64,000 nucleotides of DNA from Micromonospora yasonensis. GTDB lineage: Bacteria; Actinomycetota; Actinomycetes; Mycobacteriales; Micromonosporaceae. The number at the start of each line of letters is the position of its first letter. The first letter of the stretch is position 1. The position numbers were made by a program, and so were the translations under genes. Where the stretch lies: positions 27,430-91,429 of the forward strand of contig NZ_JAPDPH010000004.1 in NCBI RefSeq assembly GCF_026013475.1. The letters run 5' to 3'. The notes beneath the pieces are model-generated. The model did no database searches, was not told the DNA's origin, and worked only from the letters and a program-made list of their open reading frames with translations. This document shows, piece after piece, positions 9,529 through 22,373 of the stretch.

Positions 9529-10360
9529 CTGTGTTTACGGAAGAGACCCGGGCCCGGGCGCGGGAGATCATCGCCCGCTACCCGGCGGACCGGTCCCGCT
9601 CGGCCCTGCTGCCGCTGCTGCACCTGGTCCAGTCCGAGGAGGGGTACGTCTCCCCGGCCGGCGTCGAGTTCTGCGCCGAGGTGCTCGGCCTGAACAAGGC
9701 CCAGGTCGGCGCGGTGGCCACCTTCTACACGATGTACAAGCGCAAGCCCACCGGTGACTACCTGGTCAGCGTCTGCACCAACACGATGTGCAACGTGCTG
9801 GGCGGCCAGCAGGTCTACGACACCCTCGCCGAGCACCTCGGCGTCGGGCACGACGAGACCACCGAGGACGGGAAGATCACCCTGGAGCACGCCGAGTGCC
9901 TGGCGGCGTGCGACTACGGCCCGGTGATGACGGTCAACTACGACTTCTTCGACAACGTCGACGCGCAGACCGCGCTGGACGTGGTCGATGAGCTGCGCGC
10001 CGGCGGCCGGCCGATGCCGACCCGGGGCGCCCGGCTCTGCACGCTGAAGGAGATGGCCGTCCAGCTCGCCGGGTTCGCCGACGAGCGCCCCGGCGCGGTG
10101 GCCGACGGCGGGCCGGGCGAGCCGAGCCTGCGCGGCCTGCGCCTGGCCGAGCAGAACGGCATCTCGGTGCCGGGCTTCGACCCGAACACCCCGATCCGGA
10201 GCAAGGCCGAGGCCGACCAGGCCGCCGCCGCGGCGAAGGCGAAGGCCGAGGCCGCTCAGGCCGCCGGCGCGGCCGCCAACCCGCCGGCCGCCGACCGCAA
10301 GCCGGCCGGCGACGCGGCCAGGGCGCAGCAGCGCAACCTCAAGGAAGCGGAGGCTCAGAA

Positions 10361-10364
<4 letters not shown>
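9525..10364 (+). CDS. nuoE: NADH-quinone oxidoreductase subunit E
   Basis: The 24-kDa subunit with [2Fe-2S] cluster N1a; ligands C84, C89, C125 and C129 are all present (SVCTNTMCN and [11 protein letters not shown]). ATG 9525 overlaps the nuoD stop. At 279 aa it is longer than the roughly 170-aa E. coli protein. Residues from about 215 on form an Ala/Lys/Glu-rich, probably helical or disordered tail that is common in related actinomycetes and has no assigned role. Confidence 0.96.
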
Positions 10365-11676
<1,312 letters not shown>

Positions 11677-11677
<1 letters not shown>

Positions 11678-14163
11678 TGACCGACGTAGCCAAGCAGACC
11701 GAGACCGTCACGCTGACCATCGACGGCGTCCAGGTCACCGCGCCCAAGGGGACGCTGCTGATCCGGGTCGCCGAGCAGCTGGGCACCGAGATCCCCCGGT
11801 TCTGCGACCACCCGCTGCTGGCCCCGGCCGGCGCCTGCCGGCAGTGCCTGGTGGAGGTGGAGGGCCAGCGCAAGCCGGTCGCCTCCTGCACCCAGACCGT
11901 CGCCGACGGCATGGTGGTACGGACCCAGCTCACCTCCCCGGTCGCCAAGAAGGCGCAGGAGGGGATCATGGAGCTGCTGCTGGTGAACCACCCCCTGGAC
12001 TGCCCGATGTGCGACAAGGGCGGCGAGTGCCCGCTGCAGAACCAGGCGATGTCGACCGGCCGGACCGACTCGCGGTTCCACGAGCACAAGCGGGAGTACC
12101 CGAAGCCGCTGGAGATCAGCACCCAGGTGCTGCTCGACCGCGAGCGCTGCGTGCTCTGCCAGCGCTGCACCCGGTTCTCCGAGGAGATCGCCGGCGACAA
12201 GTTCATCGACCTGATGGGCCGGTCGTCCGCCGAGGAGATCAACATCTACCGGGACGACGCGTACGGGGCGGAGGCCGGGGATGACGCGGGCGATGTCCCG
12301 TTCAACTCGTACTTCTCCGGGAACACGGTGCAGATCTGCCCGGTCGGCGCGCTGACCGGCGCCCAGTACCGGTTCCGGGCCCGCCCGTTCGACCTGGTCT
12401 CCACCCCGAGCGTCTGCGAGCACTGCTCCGCCGGCTGCGCCCAGCGCACCGACTGGCGGCGCGGCAAGGTGCTGCGCCGGCTGGCCGGCGACGACCCGGC
12501 GGTGAACGAGGAGTGGAACTGCGACAAGGGCCGCTGGGGCTTCCAGTACGCCCGGGCCTTCGACCGGCTCACCACCCCGTTGGTGCGCGACGAGCGGACC
12601 GGTGAGCTGCGCGAGGCGTCCTGGAGCGAGGCGCTGACCCGGGCCGCCGAGGGGCTGCGTGCCGCCCGGGAGGGCGGGCAGGGTTCGGCGGTGCTCACCG
12701 GCGGCCGGCTGACCGTCGAGGACGCGTACGCGTACGCCAAGTTCGCCCGGGTCGCGCTGCACACCAACGACATCGACTTCCGGGCCCGCCCGGTCTCCCG
12801 CGAGGAGGCCGAGTTCCTGGCCAGCAGCGTCGCCGGGGTCACCGACGTGACCTACCCGGACGTGGAGAACGCGCCCGCGGTGGTGCTGGTCGGCCTGGAG
12901 CCGGAGGAGGAGTGCCCGATCCTCTTCCTGCGGCTGCGCAAGGCGTACCTGAAGAAGAAGCTCACGGTGTACGCGATCGCGCCGTTCGCGACCCGCGGCC
13001 TGGAGAAGCTCGGGGCCAAGCTGGCCCGGGTGGTGCCCGGCGAGGAGGCCAGCGTGCTGGCCGAGCACGCCACCGTGGCCGAGGCGCTGAGCCGGCCGGG
13101 GGCGATCCTGATCGTCGGCGAGCGGCTGGGCGCGGTGCCCGGCGGGCTCTCCGCTGCGGCGGACGTCGCCCGGCGTACCGGGGCGAAGCTGGCCTGGGTG
13201 CCGCGGCGCGCGGGTGACCGCGGCGCGGTCGACGCGGGCTGCCTGCCCAACCTGCTGCCCGGCGGCCGCGTGGTCACCGAGCCGGCGTCCCGCGCCGAGC
13301 TGGGCGAGGCGTGGGACATCCCGGCCGGGGTGATCCCGAGCCAGGCCGGCCGGGACACCGACGGCATCCTCACCGCGGCGGCCAACGGACAGCTCGGCGC
13401 CCTGGTGGTGGCCGGGGTGGACCCGGCCGACCTGGCCGACCCGCGCCTGGCCGAGCAGGCTCTGGACGCGGTGCCGTTCCTGGTCAGCTTCGAGCTGCGG
13501 ATGAGCGCGGTGGCCCGCCGGGCGGACGTGGTCTTCCCGGTCGCCCCGGTGGTCGAGAAGGCCGGCAGTTTCCTGGACTGGGAGGGCCGGCTGCGCACCT
13601 TCGAGGCGGTGCTGGAGACCGACGCGATGAACGACGGCCGGGTGCTCGACGCGCTCGCCGCGCAGCTCGACGTCCGGCTCGGCACCGGCGACGTGATGAG
13701 CGTCCGCCGGGAGCTGGGCTCGCTGCCGCCGACCCGGGTCGAGCGCCCGGGCGCGCCGGCCGTGGAGCCGGAGGCGGTGCCGCAGCCCGGCGCGGGGGAG
13801 GCCGTGCTGGCCACCTGGCACCAGCTGATCGACCTGGGCAGCCTCACCGACGGTGACGAGCACCTCGCCGGGACCGCCCGACCGCCGGTGGTCCGGTTGG
13901 GCAAGGGCACCGCGGAGGCGATCGGCGTGGCCGACGGCGACCCGGTGACCGTGGGCACCGACCGCGGCGCGGTCACCCTGCCGGCGGCGATCACCGAGAT
14001 GCCGGACGGCGTCGTCTGGCTGCCGACCAACTCACCCGGCTCGACCGTCCGGCGCAGCCTCGGCGCGGCGTCCGGCGCGGTCGTGAAGGTCTCCGCCGCC
14101 GCGACAGCCGCGGACGCGGCCGGTCGCCCGGGCCCGCTCCTCAACGCTGGGGGTGTTCAATGA
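11677..14163 (+). CDS. nuoG: NADH-quinone oxidoreductase subunit G
   Basis: The 75-kDa iron-sulfur subunit, 828 aa. In order: an N-terminal [2Fe-2S] domain ([15 protein letters not shown]), the His-ligated cluster N5 ([14 protein letters not shown]), N4 (CVLCQRC and CPVGAL), and the extra N7 cluster (CEHCSAGC with a later NCDKGRW), then a molybdopterin-oxidoreductase-like domain that is structural in NuoG. ATG 11677 shares its A with the nuoF TGA. Length is normal for actinomycetes. Confidence 0.97.
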
Positions 14164-15518
14164 GCACGGTCCTCGCGGCCGCGCAGGATCCGACGCTGGC
14201 CGACTTCGGTAGGGACCCGTGGTGGCTGGTCCTCGTCAAGATCGTCTTCGCCTTCGCCTTCGGTCTGCTGGCCACCCTGCTCGGCGTCTGGTTCGAGCGC
14301 CGGGTGGTCGGCTACATGCAGGTGCGGCCCGGCCCCAACCAGGTCGGCCCGTTCGGCCTGCTGCAGACCCTGGCCGACGGTCTGAAGATGGCCTTCAAGG
14401 AGGACATCCTCCCGCGGACCGCCGACAAGGTCGTCTACTTCTTCGCCCCGACCATCTCGGTGATCTGCGCGGTCACCGCGCTGTCGGTGGTGCCGTTCGG
14501 GCCGAAGGTGAGCATCTTCGGGCACTGGACGCCGCTGCAAGTCACCGACGTGCCGGTGGCGGTGCTGGTGCTGCTGGCCTGCTCCTCGATGGGCATCTAC
14601 GGCATCGTGCTCGGCGGCTGGGCCTCCGGCTCGACCTACCCGCTGCTGGGTGGTCTCCGGTCCAGCGCCCAGATGATCTCGTACGAGGTCGCCATGGGGC
14701 TGAGCATCGTGGCGGTGTTCATGACCGCCGGCACGATGTCCACCAGCGGGATCGTCGCCGCCCAGGCGCACGGCTCGAAGCTGGACGTCTTCGGCTGGAA
14801 TGTCACCGCGCCGGGCTGGTACGCGATCCTGCTGCTGCCCAGCTTCATCATCTTCTTCATCGCCACGGTCGGTGAGACCAACCGGGCACCGTTCGACCTG
14901 CCCGAGGCGGAGTCGGAGCTGGTCGCGGGCTTCATGACCGAGTACAGCTCGCTGAAGTTCGCGCTCTTCATGCTCTCCGAGTACGTCTCGATGGTGACCA
15001 TGTCCGCGGTCACCACCACCCTCTTCCTGGGCGGCTGGCGGGCACCGGCGCCGATCACCACCTTCTGGGCCGGCGCCAACTCCGGCTGGTGGCCGATGCT
15101 CTGGTTCTTCGCCAAGGTGATCCTGCTGGTCTTCGTCTTCGTCTGGCTGCGGGGCACGCTGCCCCGGCTCCGGTACGACCAGTTCATGCGCTTCGGCTGG
15201 AAGGTCCTGCTGCCGATCAACCTGGTCTGGATCCTGGTGCTGGCCGGGCTGCGCTCGATCGAGGACTGGGAGCGGCCGCAGCGGCTGCTCGCCACCGCCA
15301 TCGGCGCGGGCGTCCTGCTGCTCGCCACGCTGCTGTGGCCGAGCAAGCGCAAGGCGCCGAAGCCGCCGCTGCAGGAGCAGGTCAACAGCCGGCCGCACGG
15401 CAGCTTCCCGCTGCCCCCGATGGACCTGCAGGTACCACCGAGCCCGCGCACCAAGCGCGTGGTCGCCGAGCGGGAGCCGGCCAACGTCGTCGCCGGCACG
15501 GACTCCAGGGAGGTGTGA
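14160..15518 (+). CDS. nuoH: NADH-quinone oxidoreductase subunit H
   Basis: Membrane subunit that joins the two arms and lines the quinone channel; 452 aa with eight or more helices. Signatures are [15 protein letters not shown] (about 42-56), [11 protein letters not shown] and [18 protein letters not shown] hydrophilic C-terminal tail of about 60 residues exceeds the E. coli length. ATG overlaps the nuoG stop. Confidence 0.97.
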   Translation: MSTVLAAAQDPTLADFGRDPWWLVLVKIVFAFAFGLLATLLGVWFERRVVGYMQVRPGPNQVGPFGLLQTLADGLKMAFKEDILPRTADKVVYFFAPTISVICAVTALSVVPFGPKVSIFGHWTPLQVTDVPVAVLVLLACSSMGIYGIVLGGWASGSTYPLLGGLRSSAQMISYEVAMGLSIVAVFMTAGTMSTSGIVAAQAHGSKLDVFGWNVTAPGWYAILLLPSFIIFFIATVGETNRAPFDLPEAESELVAGFMTEYSSLKFALFMLSEYVSMVTMSAVTTTLFLGGWRAPAPITTFWAGANSGWWPMLWFFAKVILLVFVFVWLRGTLPRLRYDQFMRFGWKVLLPINLVWILVLAGLRSIEDWERPQRLLATAIGAGVLLLATLLWPSKRKAPKPPLQEQVNSRPHGSFPLPPMDLQVPPSPRTKRVVAEREPANVVAGTDSREV

Positions 15519-15519
15519 C

Positions 15520-16161
15520 GTGGGCGCGATCACCGGAACGTTCAAGGGCTTCGGGGTCACCTTCTCGCACATGTTCAGGAAGGTCGTCACCACCGACTAC
15601 CCGTTCAAGCCGCCGGTCTCGGCGCCGCGCTACCACGGGCGGCACATCCTCAACCGGCACCCGGACGGGTTGGAGAAGTGCATCGGCTGTGAGCTGTGCG
15701 CCTGGGCCTGCCCGGCCGACGCGATCTACGTGGAGGGTGGCGACAACACCGAGGAGCAGCGCTTCTCCCCGGGTGAGCGGTACGCCAGCGTCTACCAGAT
15801 CAACTACGCCCGCTGCATCTTCTGCGGGCTCTGCATCGAGGCCTGCCCGACCCGCTCGCTCACCATGAGCAACGAGTACGAGCTGGCCCGGGACAACCGG
15901 CAGGACCTGATCTTCACCAAGGAGCAGCTGCTCGCGCCGCTGCTGCCGGGGATGGAGCAGCCGCCGCACCCGATGTGGCTGGGCGACAGCGAGAAGGACT
16001 ACTACGTCGGCGGCCTGACCAACCCGGGCACCTCGGCCGGCGCCGAGCGGTCCCCGATGGGGCCCGGCCGGTACCGGGTGGACGAGCACCCCGGGGTGAC
16101 CTTCCCGGGCGCCGAGCAGGCGGCCCAGCGGGCGGCGGCAGGCAAGGGAGACACGGCATGA
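15520..16161 (+). CDS. nuoI: NADH-quinone oxidoreductase subunit I
   Basis: Ferredoxin-like subunit with clusters N6a and N6b. Two CxxCxxCxxxCP motifs are complete: Cys 54/57/60/64 ([12 protein letters not shown]) and Cys 99/102/105/109 ([12 protein letters not shown]). GTG at 15520 directly follows the nuoH stop. The 213-aa product has a Pro/Gly-rich tail after residue 165. Confidence 0.97.
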   Translation: MGAITGTFKGFGVTFSHMFRKVVTTDYPFKPPVSAPRYHGRHILNRHPDGLEKCIGCELCAWACPADAIYVEGGDNTEEQRFSPGERYASVYQINYARCIFCGLCIEACPTRSLTMSNEYELARDNRQDLIFTKEQLLAPLLPGMEQPPHPMWLGDSEKDYYVGGLTNPGTSAGAERSPMGPGRYRVDEHPGVTFPGAEQAAQRAAAGKGDTA

Positions 16162-16931
16162 CCACGCAGACGGTGCTCGCCGAGGCGGCCTCGGTCGGCG
16201 GCGGCGAGGCGGTGACCTTCTGGATCCTCGCCCCGCTGGCCCTGATCGGCGCGATCGGCATGGTGTGGGCGCGCAACGCGGTGCACTCGGCGCTCTGGCT
16301 GGTGCTGACCATGCTCTGCCTGGGCGTGTTCTACGTCCTCCAGGCGGGGCCGTTCATCGGCATGGTGCAGATCATCGTCTACACCGGCGCGATCATGATG
16401 CTCTTCCTGTTCGTGCTGATGCTGGTCGGCCGGGACGCCTCCGACTCGCTGATCGAGACGCTGCGCGGGCAGCGTACGGCGGCGATCGTGCTGGCTCTCG
16501 GCTTCGCCGGCCTGGTCGGCACCGGGCTCTATCGGGCGCTCGACGGCGTCCGGGCCGTCGGCTTGGACAAGCCGAACGGCGAGGGCAACGTGCAGGGCAT
16601 CGCCCGGCTGCTCTTCACCAAGTACGTCTTCGCCTTCGAGCTGACCTCCGCGCTGCTGATCACGGCGGCCGTCGGCGCGATGGTGCTGGCGCACGTCGAG
16701 CGGCGCAAGCAGGACAAGATGGACCAGATCGCCACCATGAAGGCCCGGTTCCGCCCCGGCAACTACCCCGGTCCGAAGCCCGGCCCGGGCGTCTTCGCCA
16801 CCTCGACCTCGGTGGCCACGCCGGCCCGTCTGCCCGACGGCCGGCTGACCGAGCGGAGCATCCCGGAGATCCTGCCGGCGCGGGAGCTGACCGCCGAGGA
16901 AACCTCCCTGAAGGGGACGGAAAGGAAATGA
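16158..16931 (+). CDS. nuoJ: NADH-quinone oxidoreductase subunit J
   Basis: Membrane-arm subunit with five predicted helices in residues 10-185 and the typical [20 protein letters not shown] and [17 protein letters not shown] segments. ATG 16158 overlaps the nuoI stop. The hydrophilic tail (about 190-257) is an actinomycete extension. Confidence 0.95.
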   Translation: MTTQTVLAEAASVGGGEAVTFWILAPLALIGAIGMVWARNAVHSALWLVLTMLCLGVFYVLQAGPFIGMVQIIVYTGAIMMLFLFVLMLVGRDASDSLIETLRGQRTAAIVLALGFAGLVGTGLYRALDGVRAVGLDKPNGEGNVQGIARLLFTKYVFAFELTSALLITAAVGAMVLAHVERRKQDKMDQIATMKARFRPGNYPGPKPGPGVFATSTSVATPARLPDGRLTERSIPEILPARELTAEETSLKGTERK

Positions 16932-17245
16932 GCAGTTTCTTCTCGGTCGAGCCGAGCTACTACCTGGTCCTCGCCGCGGTGCTCTTCACCATCGGCGCGG
17001 TCGGAGTGCTGGTCCGGCGCAACGCGATCGTCCTGTTCATGTGCGTCGAGTTGATGCTCAACGCGGCGAACCTGACGCTGGTCACCTTCAGCCGGATCAA
17101 CGGCGACCTGAACGGCCAGATCATGGCGTTCTTCGTGATGGTGGTGGCGGCGGCCGAGGTCGTGGTCGGGCTCGCGATCATCATGTCGATCTTCCGGACC
17201 CGGCGCTCGGCGAGCGTCGACGACGCCAACCTGCTGAAGTACTGA
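16928..17245 (+). CDS. nuoK: NADH-quinone oxidoreductase subunit K
   Basis: Small Mrp-like membrane subunit, 105 aa with three helices. It carries the conserved Glu in [13 protein letters not shown] (near residue 41) and a second in [11 protein letters not shown] (near 77), both in the proton path. ATG 16928 overlaps the nuoJ stop and has GGAAAGGAA before it. Confidence 0.96.
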   Translation: MSSFFSVEPSYYLVLAAVLFTIGAVGVLVRRNAIVLFMCVELMLNAANLTLVTFSRINGDLNGQIMAFFVMVVAAAEVVVGLAIIMSIFRTRRSASVDDANLLKY

Positions 17246-17255
17246 GGGGCCCGCG

Positions 17256-19214
17256 GTGGAACAGACTCTGACGTTTGCGTCGGCTGAACCGACCGGAGCC
17301 GTCGCTTTCGCGACGGCGGATGGAATGCTCGGCAGCGTCTGGCTGCTGGTGGCCATCCCGCTGGTCAGCGCGGCGATCCTGCTGCTGCTCGGCCGCCGGG
17401 CTGACCGCTGGGGCCACTGGCTGGGGGTGGGCGCCATCGGTGCCGCCTTCGTGCTCGGCCTCACCTACTTCTTCCAGCTCCGTGGCTTGGAGAACAAGCA
17501 GGTCCAGCTGAGCCTCTGGCAGTTCATCACGGCCGGCGACCTGAAGGTGGACTTCGGTCTGCTCTTCGACCCGTTGGCCGCGGTCTTCGTCCTGCTGATC
17601 ACCGGGGTGGGTTTCCTGATCCACCTGTACGCGGTCGAGTACATGGCGCACGACGAGGGCCGGCGGCGGTTCTTCGGGTACTTCAACCTGTTCGTCGCCG
17701 CGATGCTGCTGCTGGTGCTCGGCAACAACTACGTGATGCTCTACTTCGGCTGGGAGGGCGTCGGTCTGGCGTCGTACCTGCTGATCTCCTTCTGGTACGG
17801 CCGGCCGAGCGCGGCCACCGCCGGCAAGAAGGCGTTCCTGATGAACCGGGTCGGTGACGCCGGCCTGGCGATCGGCATCTTCGTCCTCTTCGCCCAGCTC
17901 GGCAGCACCCAGTACGAGGACGTGTTCAACGGCGTCGGCGCGCTGAGCCAGACCACCGTGCTGCTGCTCGGCCTGCTGCTGCTGCTCGGCGCGGCCGGCA
18001 AGTCCGGTCAGTTCCCGCTCCAGGCGTGGCTGCCGGACGCGATGGAGGGCCCGACCCCGGTCTCCGCGCTCATCCACGCCGCCACCATGGTCACCGCCGG
18101 CGTCTACCTGATCGCCCGCTCCAACCCGATCTTCTCGGCCAACACGACGCTCCAGCTCGTGGTGGTCAGCGTCGGCGCGATCACCCTGCTGATGGGCTGT
18201 CTCATCGGCGCGGCGAAGGACGACATCAAGCGGGTGCTGGCCTGGTCGACGGTGAGCCAGATCGGCTACATGTTCCTCGGCGTGGGGCTGGGCGGCGGCG
18301 CGTACGCGCTGGCCATCGTGCACCTGCTGGCGCACGGCTTCTTCAAGGCCAACATGTTCCTCGGCGCCGGCTCGGTGATGCACGGCATGCACGACCAGGT
18401 GGACATCCGGCGCTTCGGCGGGCTGTCGAAGTACATGAAGGTCACCTGGCTGACCTTCATGATGGGCTGGCTGGCCATCATCGGCATGTTCCCGTTCTCC
18501 GGCTTCTTCTCCAAGGAGCCGATCATCGGGGCCGCGTTCGAGCGGGAGGGCTGGACGGCCTGGCTCTTCGGTGGCGCGGCGCTGCTCGGTGCCGGGCTCA
18601 CCGCCTTCTACATGACCCGGCTCTTCGTGCTCACCTTCCACGGCCCGAAGCGGTGGACCGAGGACATCGAGCACCCGCACGAGTCGCCGAGGCTGATGAC
18701 CATCCCGCTGATCCTGCTGGCGATCGGTTCGGTCGGTGCCGGCTTCCTGCTCTCCACGTCGGTGCCGGACTGGCTGACCGCCACCGCCGGCCTCGGCGGC
18801 GAGCACGTGGAGCACGAGCCCGTTCTCGCGCACTGGCTGATCACCACGCTCTCGCTGCTGATCACCGTGCTCGGCGCCGGGCTGGCCTGGTTCCTGTTCC
18901 GCGACGGCACGGCCACCGAGCCGCACCCGGCCGGCGTGCTGGTCACCGCCGCCCGCCGCAACCTCTACACGGACGCCTTCAACGAGGCGGTCTTCGAGAA
19001 GCCGGGCATCTTCCTCACCCGGGCGCTGGTCTTCCTCGACAACCGGGGGGTCGACGGGCTGGTCAACGGCCTGGCCGCCGCGGTGGGCGGGGGCTCCGGC
19101 CGGCTCCGGCGGCTGCAGACCGGCTTCGTGCGGTCGTACGCGACCTCGATCCTGGCCGGCGCGCTGCTCGTGGTGGCGGCGTTCCTGGCCGTGCAGGCGG
19201 GGTGGCTGGCGTGA
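17256..19214 (+). CDS. nuoL: NADH-quinone oxidoreductase subunit L
   Basis: Antiporter-like proton-pumping subunit, 652 aa with about 16 helices. Conserved elements are GWEGVGLASYLLISFWY (pump Glu), GKSGQFPLQAWLPDAMEGPTPVSALIHAATMV (residues near 245-275) and the Lys in the broken helix. GTG 17256 lies 10 bp after nuoK. Length supports the C-terminal lateral helix. Confidence 0.97.
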   Translation: MEQTLTFASAEPTGAVAFATADGMLGSVWLLVAIPLVSAAILLLLGRRADRWGHWLGVGAIGAAFVLGLTYFFQLRGLENKQVQLSLWQFITAGDLKVDFGLLFDPLAAVFVLLITGVGFLIHLYAVEYMAHDEGRRRFFGYFNLFVAAMLLLVLGNNYVMLYFGWEGVGLASYLLISFWYGRPSAATAGKKAFLMNRVGDAGLAIGIFVLFAQLGSTQYEDVFNGVGALSQTTVLLLGLLLLLGAAGKSGQFPLQAWLPDAMEGPTPVSALIHAATMVTAGVYLIARSNPIFSANTTLQLVVVSVGAITLLMGCLIGAAKDDIKRVLAWSTVSQIGYMFLGVGLGGGAYALAIVHLLAHGFFKANMFLGAGSVMHGMHDQVDIRRFGGLSKYMKVTWLTFMMGWLAIIGMFPFSGFFSKEPIIGAAFEREGWTAWLFGGAALLGAGLTAFYMTRLFVLTFHGPKRWTEDIEHPHESPRLMTIPLILLAIGSVGAGFLLSTSVPDWLTATAGLGGEHVEHEPVLAHWLITTLSLLITVLGAGLAWFLFRDGTATEPHPAGVLVTAARRNLYTDAFNEAVFEKPGIFLTRALVFLDNRGVDGLVNGLAAAVGGGSGRLRRLQTGFVRSYATSILAGALLVVAAFLAVQAGWLA

Positions 19215-19278
19215 TCGACCTGAACGCGGCCGCCCCCGCCGGCGGGCCACGCAGTCACGACGGAGGTAAGGCCGAATA

Positions 19279-20811
19279 ATGTCCAACTTCCCGTTCCTCT
19301 CGGTGCTCACCGTGGCACCGCTGGTCGGCGCCCTGGTCGTGGCCCTGCTGCCGCGCCGCCTGCCGGACCTGGCCAAACTGGTGGCGTTCGGCTGGTCGCT
19401 GCTGGTCCTGGTGCTGTCCGTGGCCATGTGGATCGCCTTCCAGGCCGACGGTGACCGGTTCCAGTTCCGCGAGTCGTACGCGTGGATCCCTAACTGGGGC
19501 GTCAACTTCACCTTCGAGGTGGACGGCATCGCGCTGGTCATGCTGATGCTGATCGCGATCCTGGTGCCGCTGGTGATCCTGGCCTCCTGGCACGACGCCG
19601 AGCAGTCCAAGCGCTCGGTGCCGGTCTACTTCGCCCTGCTGCTCGTCCTCGAGTGCACGATGATCGGCGTCTTCGCGGCCGCCGACGTCTTCCTCTTCTA
19701 CGTGTTCTTCGAGGTCATGCTGGTGCCGATGTACTTCCTCATCGGCAGCTACGGCGGCCACCAGCGGCAGTACGCGGCGGTGAAGTTCTTCCTCTACTCG
19801 CTGGTCGGCGGTCTGTTCATGCTCGCCGCGGTGATCGGCCTCTGGGTGGTCGGTGGGAAGACCTTCGACTGGCAGGCGCTGAGCCAGGCCGACATCGACG
19901 TCAACACCGCCCGCTGGCTCTTCCTCGGCTTCTTCCTCGCGTTCGCGATCAAGGCGCCGTTCTTCCCGTTCCACACCTGGCTGCCGGACGCCGGTGGCGC
20001 GGCCCCGGCCGGCGCGGCGGCACTGCTGGTCGGCGTGCTCGACAAGGTCGGCACCTTCGGGATCCTGCGGTACTGCCTGCCGCTCTTCCCCGAGGCGTCG
20101 AAGTGGTTCGCCCCGTGGGCGCTCGCGCTCGGCGTGATCGGCATCATCTACGCCGCGCTGCTGGCGGTCGGGCAGAACGACCTCAAGCGGTTGGTGTCGT
20201 ACACCTCGATCGCGCACTTCGGTTTCATCGGGGTCGGCATCTTCGCCTTCACCACCCAGGCCGGCACCGGCGCGGTGCTCTACATGCTCAACCACGGGCT
20301 GGCCACCGGCCTGCTCTTCCTGGTGGTGGGCATGCTGATCGCCCGCCGCGGCTCGGCGCTGATCAGCGACTTCGGCGGTGCCGGCAAGCTGGTCCCGGTC
20401 CTGGCCGGGGTGCTGTTCTTCGCCGGTCTCGCCTCGCTGGCGCTGCCCGGCACCGCGCCGTTCGTTTCCGAGTTCCTGGTGCTGATCGGCACGTTCACCA
20501 CCAACAAGCCGGTCGCGGTTATCGCCACGCTCGGCATCATCCTGGCCGCGGCGTACGTGCTGTGGATGATCCAGCGCACCACCCAGGGCACCCTCAACCC
20601 GGCCCTGACCGAGGTCGACGGCATGCGTCGTGACCTGACCCTGCGCGAGAAGATCGTGGTCGCCCCGCTGATCGCGCTCATCGTGCTGCTCGGCTTCTAC
20701 CCGAAGCCGGTCACCGATGTCATCAACCCCGCCGTCAAGGCGACCATGCAGGACGTCGGTCGGACCGACCCTGCGCCGGCGGTCGGCAGCGTCCAGGAGG
20801 CCGCGAAATGA
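19279..20811 (+). CDS. nuoM: NADH-quinone oxidoreductase subunit M
   Basis: Second antiporter-like pump, 510 aa. Signatures are FFEVMLVPMYFLIGSYGG (pump Glu), KAPFFPFHTWLPDAGGAAP and NDLKRLVSYTSIAHFGF. It starts 64 bp after nuoL, the largest gap in the operon, with GGAGG before ATG 19279. No terminator-like hairpin is seen in the gap, so transcription probably continues. Confidence 0.97.
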   Translation: MSNFPFLSVLTVAPLVGALVVALLPRRLPDLAKLVAFGWSLLVLVLSVAMWIAFQADGDRFQFRESYAWIPNWGVNFTFEVDGIALVMLMLIAILVPLVILASWHDAEQSKRSVPVYFALLLVLECTMIGVFAAADVFLFYVFFEVMLVPMYFLIGSYGGHQRQYAAVKFFLYSLVGGLFMLAAVIGLWVVGGKTFDWQALSQADIDVNTARWLFLGFFLAFAIKAPFFPFHTWLPDAGGAAPAGAAALLVGVLDKVGTFGILRYCLPLFPEASKWFAPWALALGVIGIIYAALLAVGQNDLKRLVSYTSIAHFGFIGVGIFAFTTQAGTGAVLYMLNHGLATGLLFLVVGMLIARRGSALISDFGGAGKLVPVLAGVLFFAGLASLALPGTAPFVSEFLVLIGTFTTNKPVAVIATLGIILAAAYVLWMIQRTTQGTLNPALTEVDGMRRDLTLREKIVVAPLIALIVLLGFYPKPVTDVINPAVKATMQDVGRTDPAPAVGSVQEAAK

Positions 20812-22361
20812 CCGAGCTGAAGTTGCCGTCGCTCGACTACGCGGCGCTCGCTCCCATCCTGATCATGTTGGGGGCCGCGCTGGTCGGCGTCCTGGTCGAG
20901 GCGTTCGTGCCGCGCCGCCTGCGTAACGGGGTGCAGCTCGCGCTCGCCCTGCTGGCGGTGCTGGCCGCGCTGACCATGGTGATCCTCAACGCCGACGACC
21001 GGCTGCTCACCGCCGGCCAGGCCATCGCGGTGGACGGGCCGACGCTCTTCCTCCAGGGCGCCATCCTGATCCTGGCCACCATGGCGCTGCTGCTGATCGG
21101 CGAGCGTTCGGTGGAGCGGGGCGGCGCCTTCGTGGCCCACGCCGCGGTCACCGCCGAGTCGCCCGAGGACCGGCGGCAGGCCGAGGGCGGCGGCGGCACC
21201 ACCGAGGTGTACCCGCTGGCCACCTTCGCCATCGGCGGCATGCTGATCTTCGTGGCGGCGAACGACCTGCTCACCATGTTCATCGCGCTCGAGGTCTTCT
21301 CGCTGCCGCTCTACCTGCTCTGCGCGCTGGCCCGCCGCCGGCGGCTGCTGAGTCAGGAGGCGGCGATGAAGTACTTCCTGCTCGGCGCGTACGCCTCGGC
21401 GTTCTTCCTGTTCGGCGTGGCGCTGGTGTACGGCTTCACCTCGGGCATCCCGGGCCGTACGGCCGGCGTCGACTTCGCCACCATCCACGCGGCGGTCGCC
21501 GACTCCTCGGCCAGCCCGACGCTGCTCTACGCCGGCATGGCGCTGCTCGCCATCGGCCTGCTCTTCAAGGCCGCCGCCGCGCCGTTCCACGTCTGGACGC
21601 CGGACGTCTACCAGGGCGCCCCGACCCCGGTGACCGGCTTCATGGCGGCCTGCACCAAGGTCGCCGCCTTCGGCGCCCTGCTGCGGGTCTTCCACGTCGC
21701 CTTCGCCGGGGCCGCCTGGGACTTCACCCCGGTCCTCGGCTCGGTGGCGGTGCTGACCATGCTGGTTGGCGCGGTGCTGGCGGTCACCCAGACGGACATC
21801 AAGCGGCTGCTGGCCTACTCGTCCATCGCGAACGCCGGCTACCTGCTGGTGGGCGTGCTGGCCCCGAGCAAGGACGGGCTCTCCGGCACGATGTTCTACC
21901 TGGTCGCGTACGGCTTCTCGGTGATCGCCGCGTTCGCCGTGGTGACCCTGGTCCGGGACGCCGACGGCGAGGCGACCCACCTGTCCCGCTGGGCCGGGCT
22001 GGGGCGGCGTTCGCCGTTCTTCGCCGCGATCTTCACGTTCATCCTGCTGGCCTTCGCCGGTATCCCGCTGACCAGCGGGTTCACCAGCAAGTTCGCGATC
22101 TTCGCTCCGGCGCTGGACGCGAACCAGGCCTGGCTGGTGATCGCCGGTGTGCTGACCAGCATGGTGCTGGCCTTCCCGTACCTGCGGGTCGTGGTGATGA
22201 TGTGGCTCTCCGAGCCCGGCGATGCCACCCCGACGGTCACCGTGCCGGGCGCGCTCACCTCGGCCGCCCTGGTCATCGGCGTGCTGGCCACACTGGTCCT
22301 CGGTGTCGCCCCGGCGCCACTGCTCGACCTGGCCACCGGCGCCGCCGAATTCGTCAGATGA
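20808..22361 (+). CDS. nuoN: NADH-quinone oxidoreductase subunit N
   Basis: Third antiporter-like pump and last gene of the operon, 517 aa. Signatures are FIALEVFSLPLYLLCAL, KAAAAPFHVWTPDVYQGAPTPVTGFMA and TDIKRLLAYSSIANAGY. Residues 100-135 include a Glu/Gly-rich hydrophilic insert (SPEDRRQAEGGGG) in an outer loop. ATG overlaps the nuoM stop. Confidence 0.97.
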   Translation: MTELKLPSLDYAALAPILIMLGAALVGVLVEAFVPRRLRNGVQLALALLAVLAALTMVILNADDRLLTAGQAIAVDGPTLFLQGAILILATMALLLIGERSVERGGAFVAHAAVTAESPEDRRQAEGGGGTTEVYPLATFAIGGMLIFVAANDLLTMFIALEVFSLPLYLLCALARRRRLLSQEAAMKYFLLGAYASAFFLFGVALVYGFTSGIPGRTAGVDFATIHAAVADSSASPTLLYAGMALLAIGLLFKAAAAPFHVWTPDVYQGAPTPVTGFMAACTKVAAFGALLRVFHVAFAGAAWDFTPVLGSVAVLTMLVGAVLAVTQTDIKRLLAYSSIANAGYLLVGVLAPSKDGLSGTMFYLVAYGFSVIAAFAVVTLVRDADGEATHLSRWAGLGRRSPFFAAIFTFILLAFAGIPLTSGFTSKFAIFAPALDANQAWLVIAGVLTSMVLAFPYLRVVVMMWLSEPGDATPTVTVPGALTSAALVIGVLATLVLGVAPAPLLDLATGAAEFVR

Positions 22362-22373
22362 CAGAGGTTCTCC

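Noticed and set aside
19215..19278. Internal operon end between nuoL and nuoM
   Set aside because: The 64-bp gap has no strong hairpin and nuoM has its own ribosome site; an unbroken operon is simpler.
17181..19610. Minus-strand open frame of 809 codons
   Set aside because: Antisense to nuoL/nuoM; composition is His/Arg/Gln-rich with no domain.
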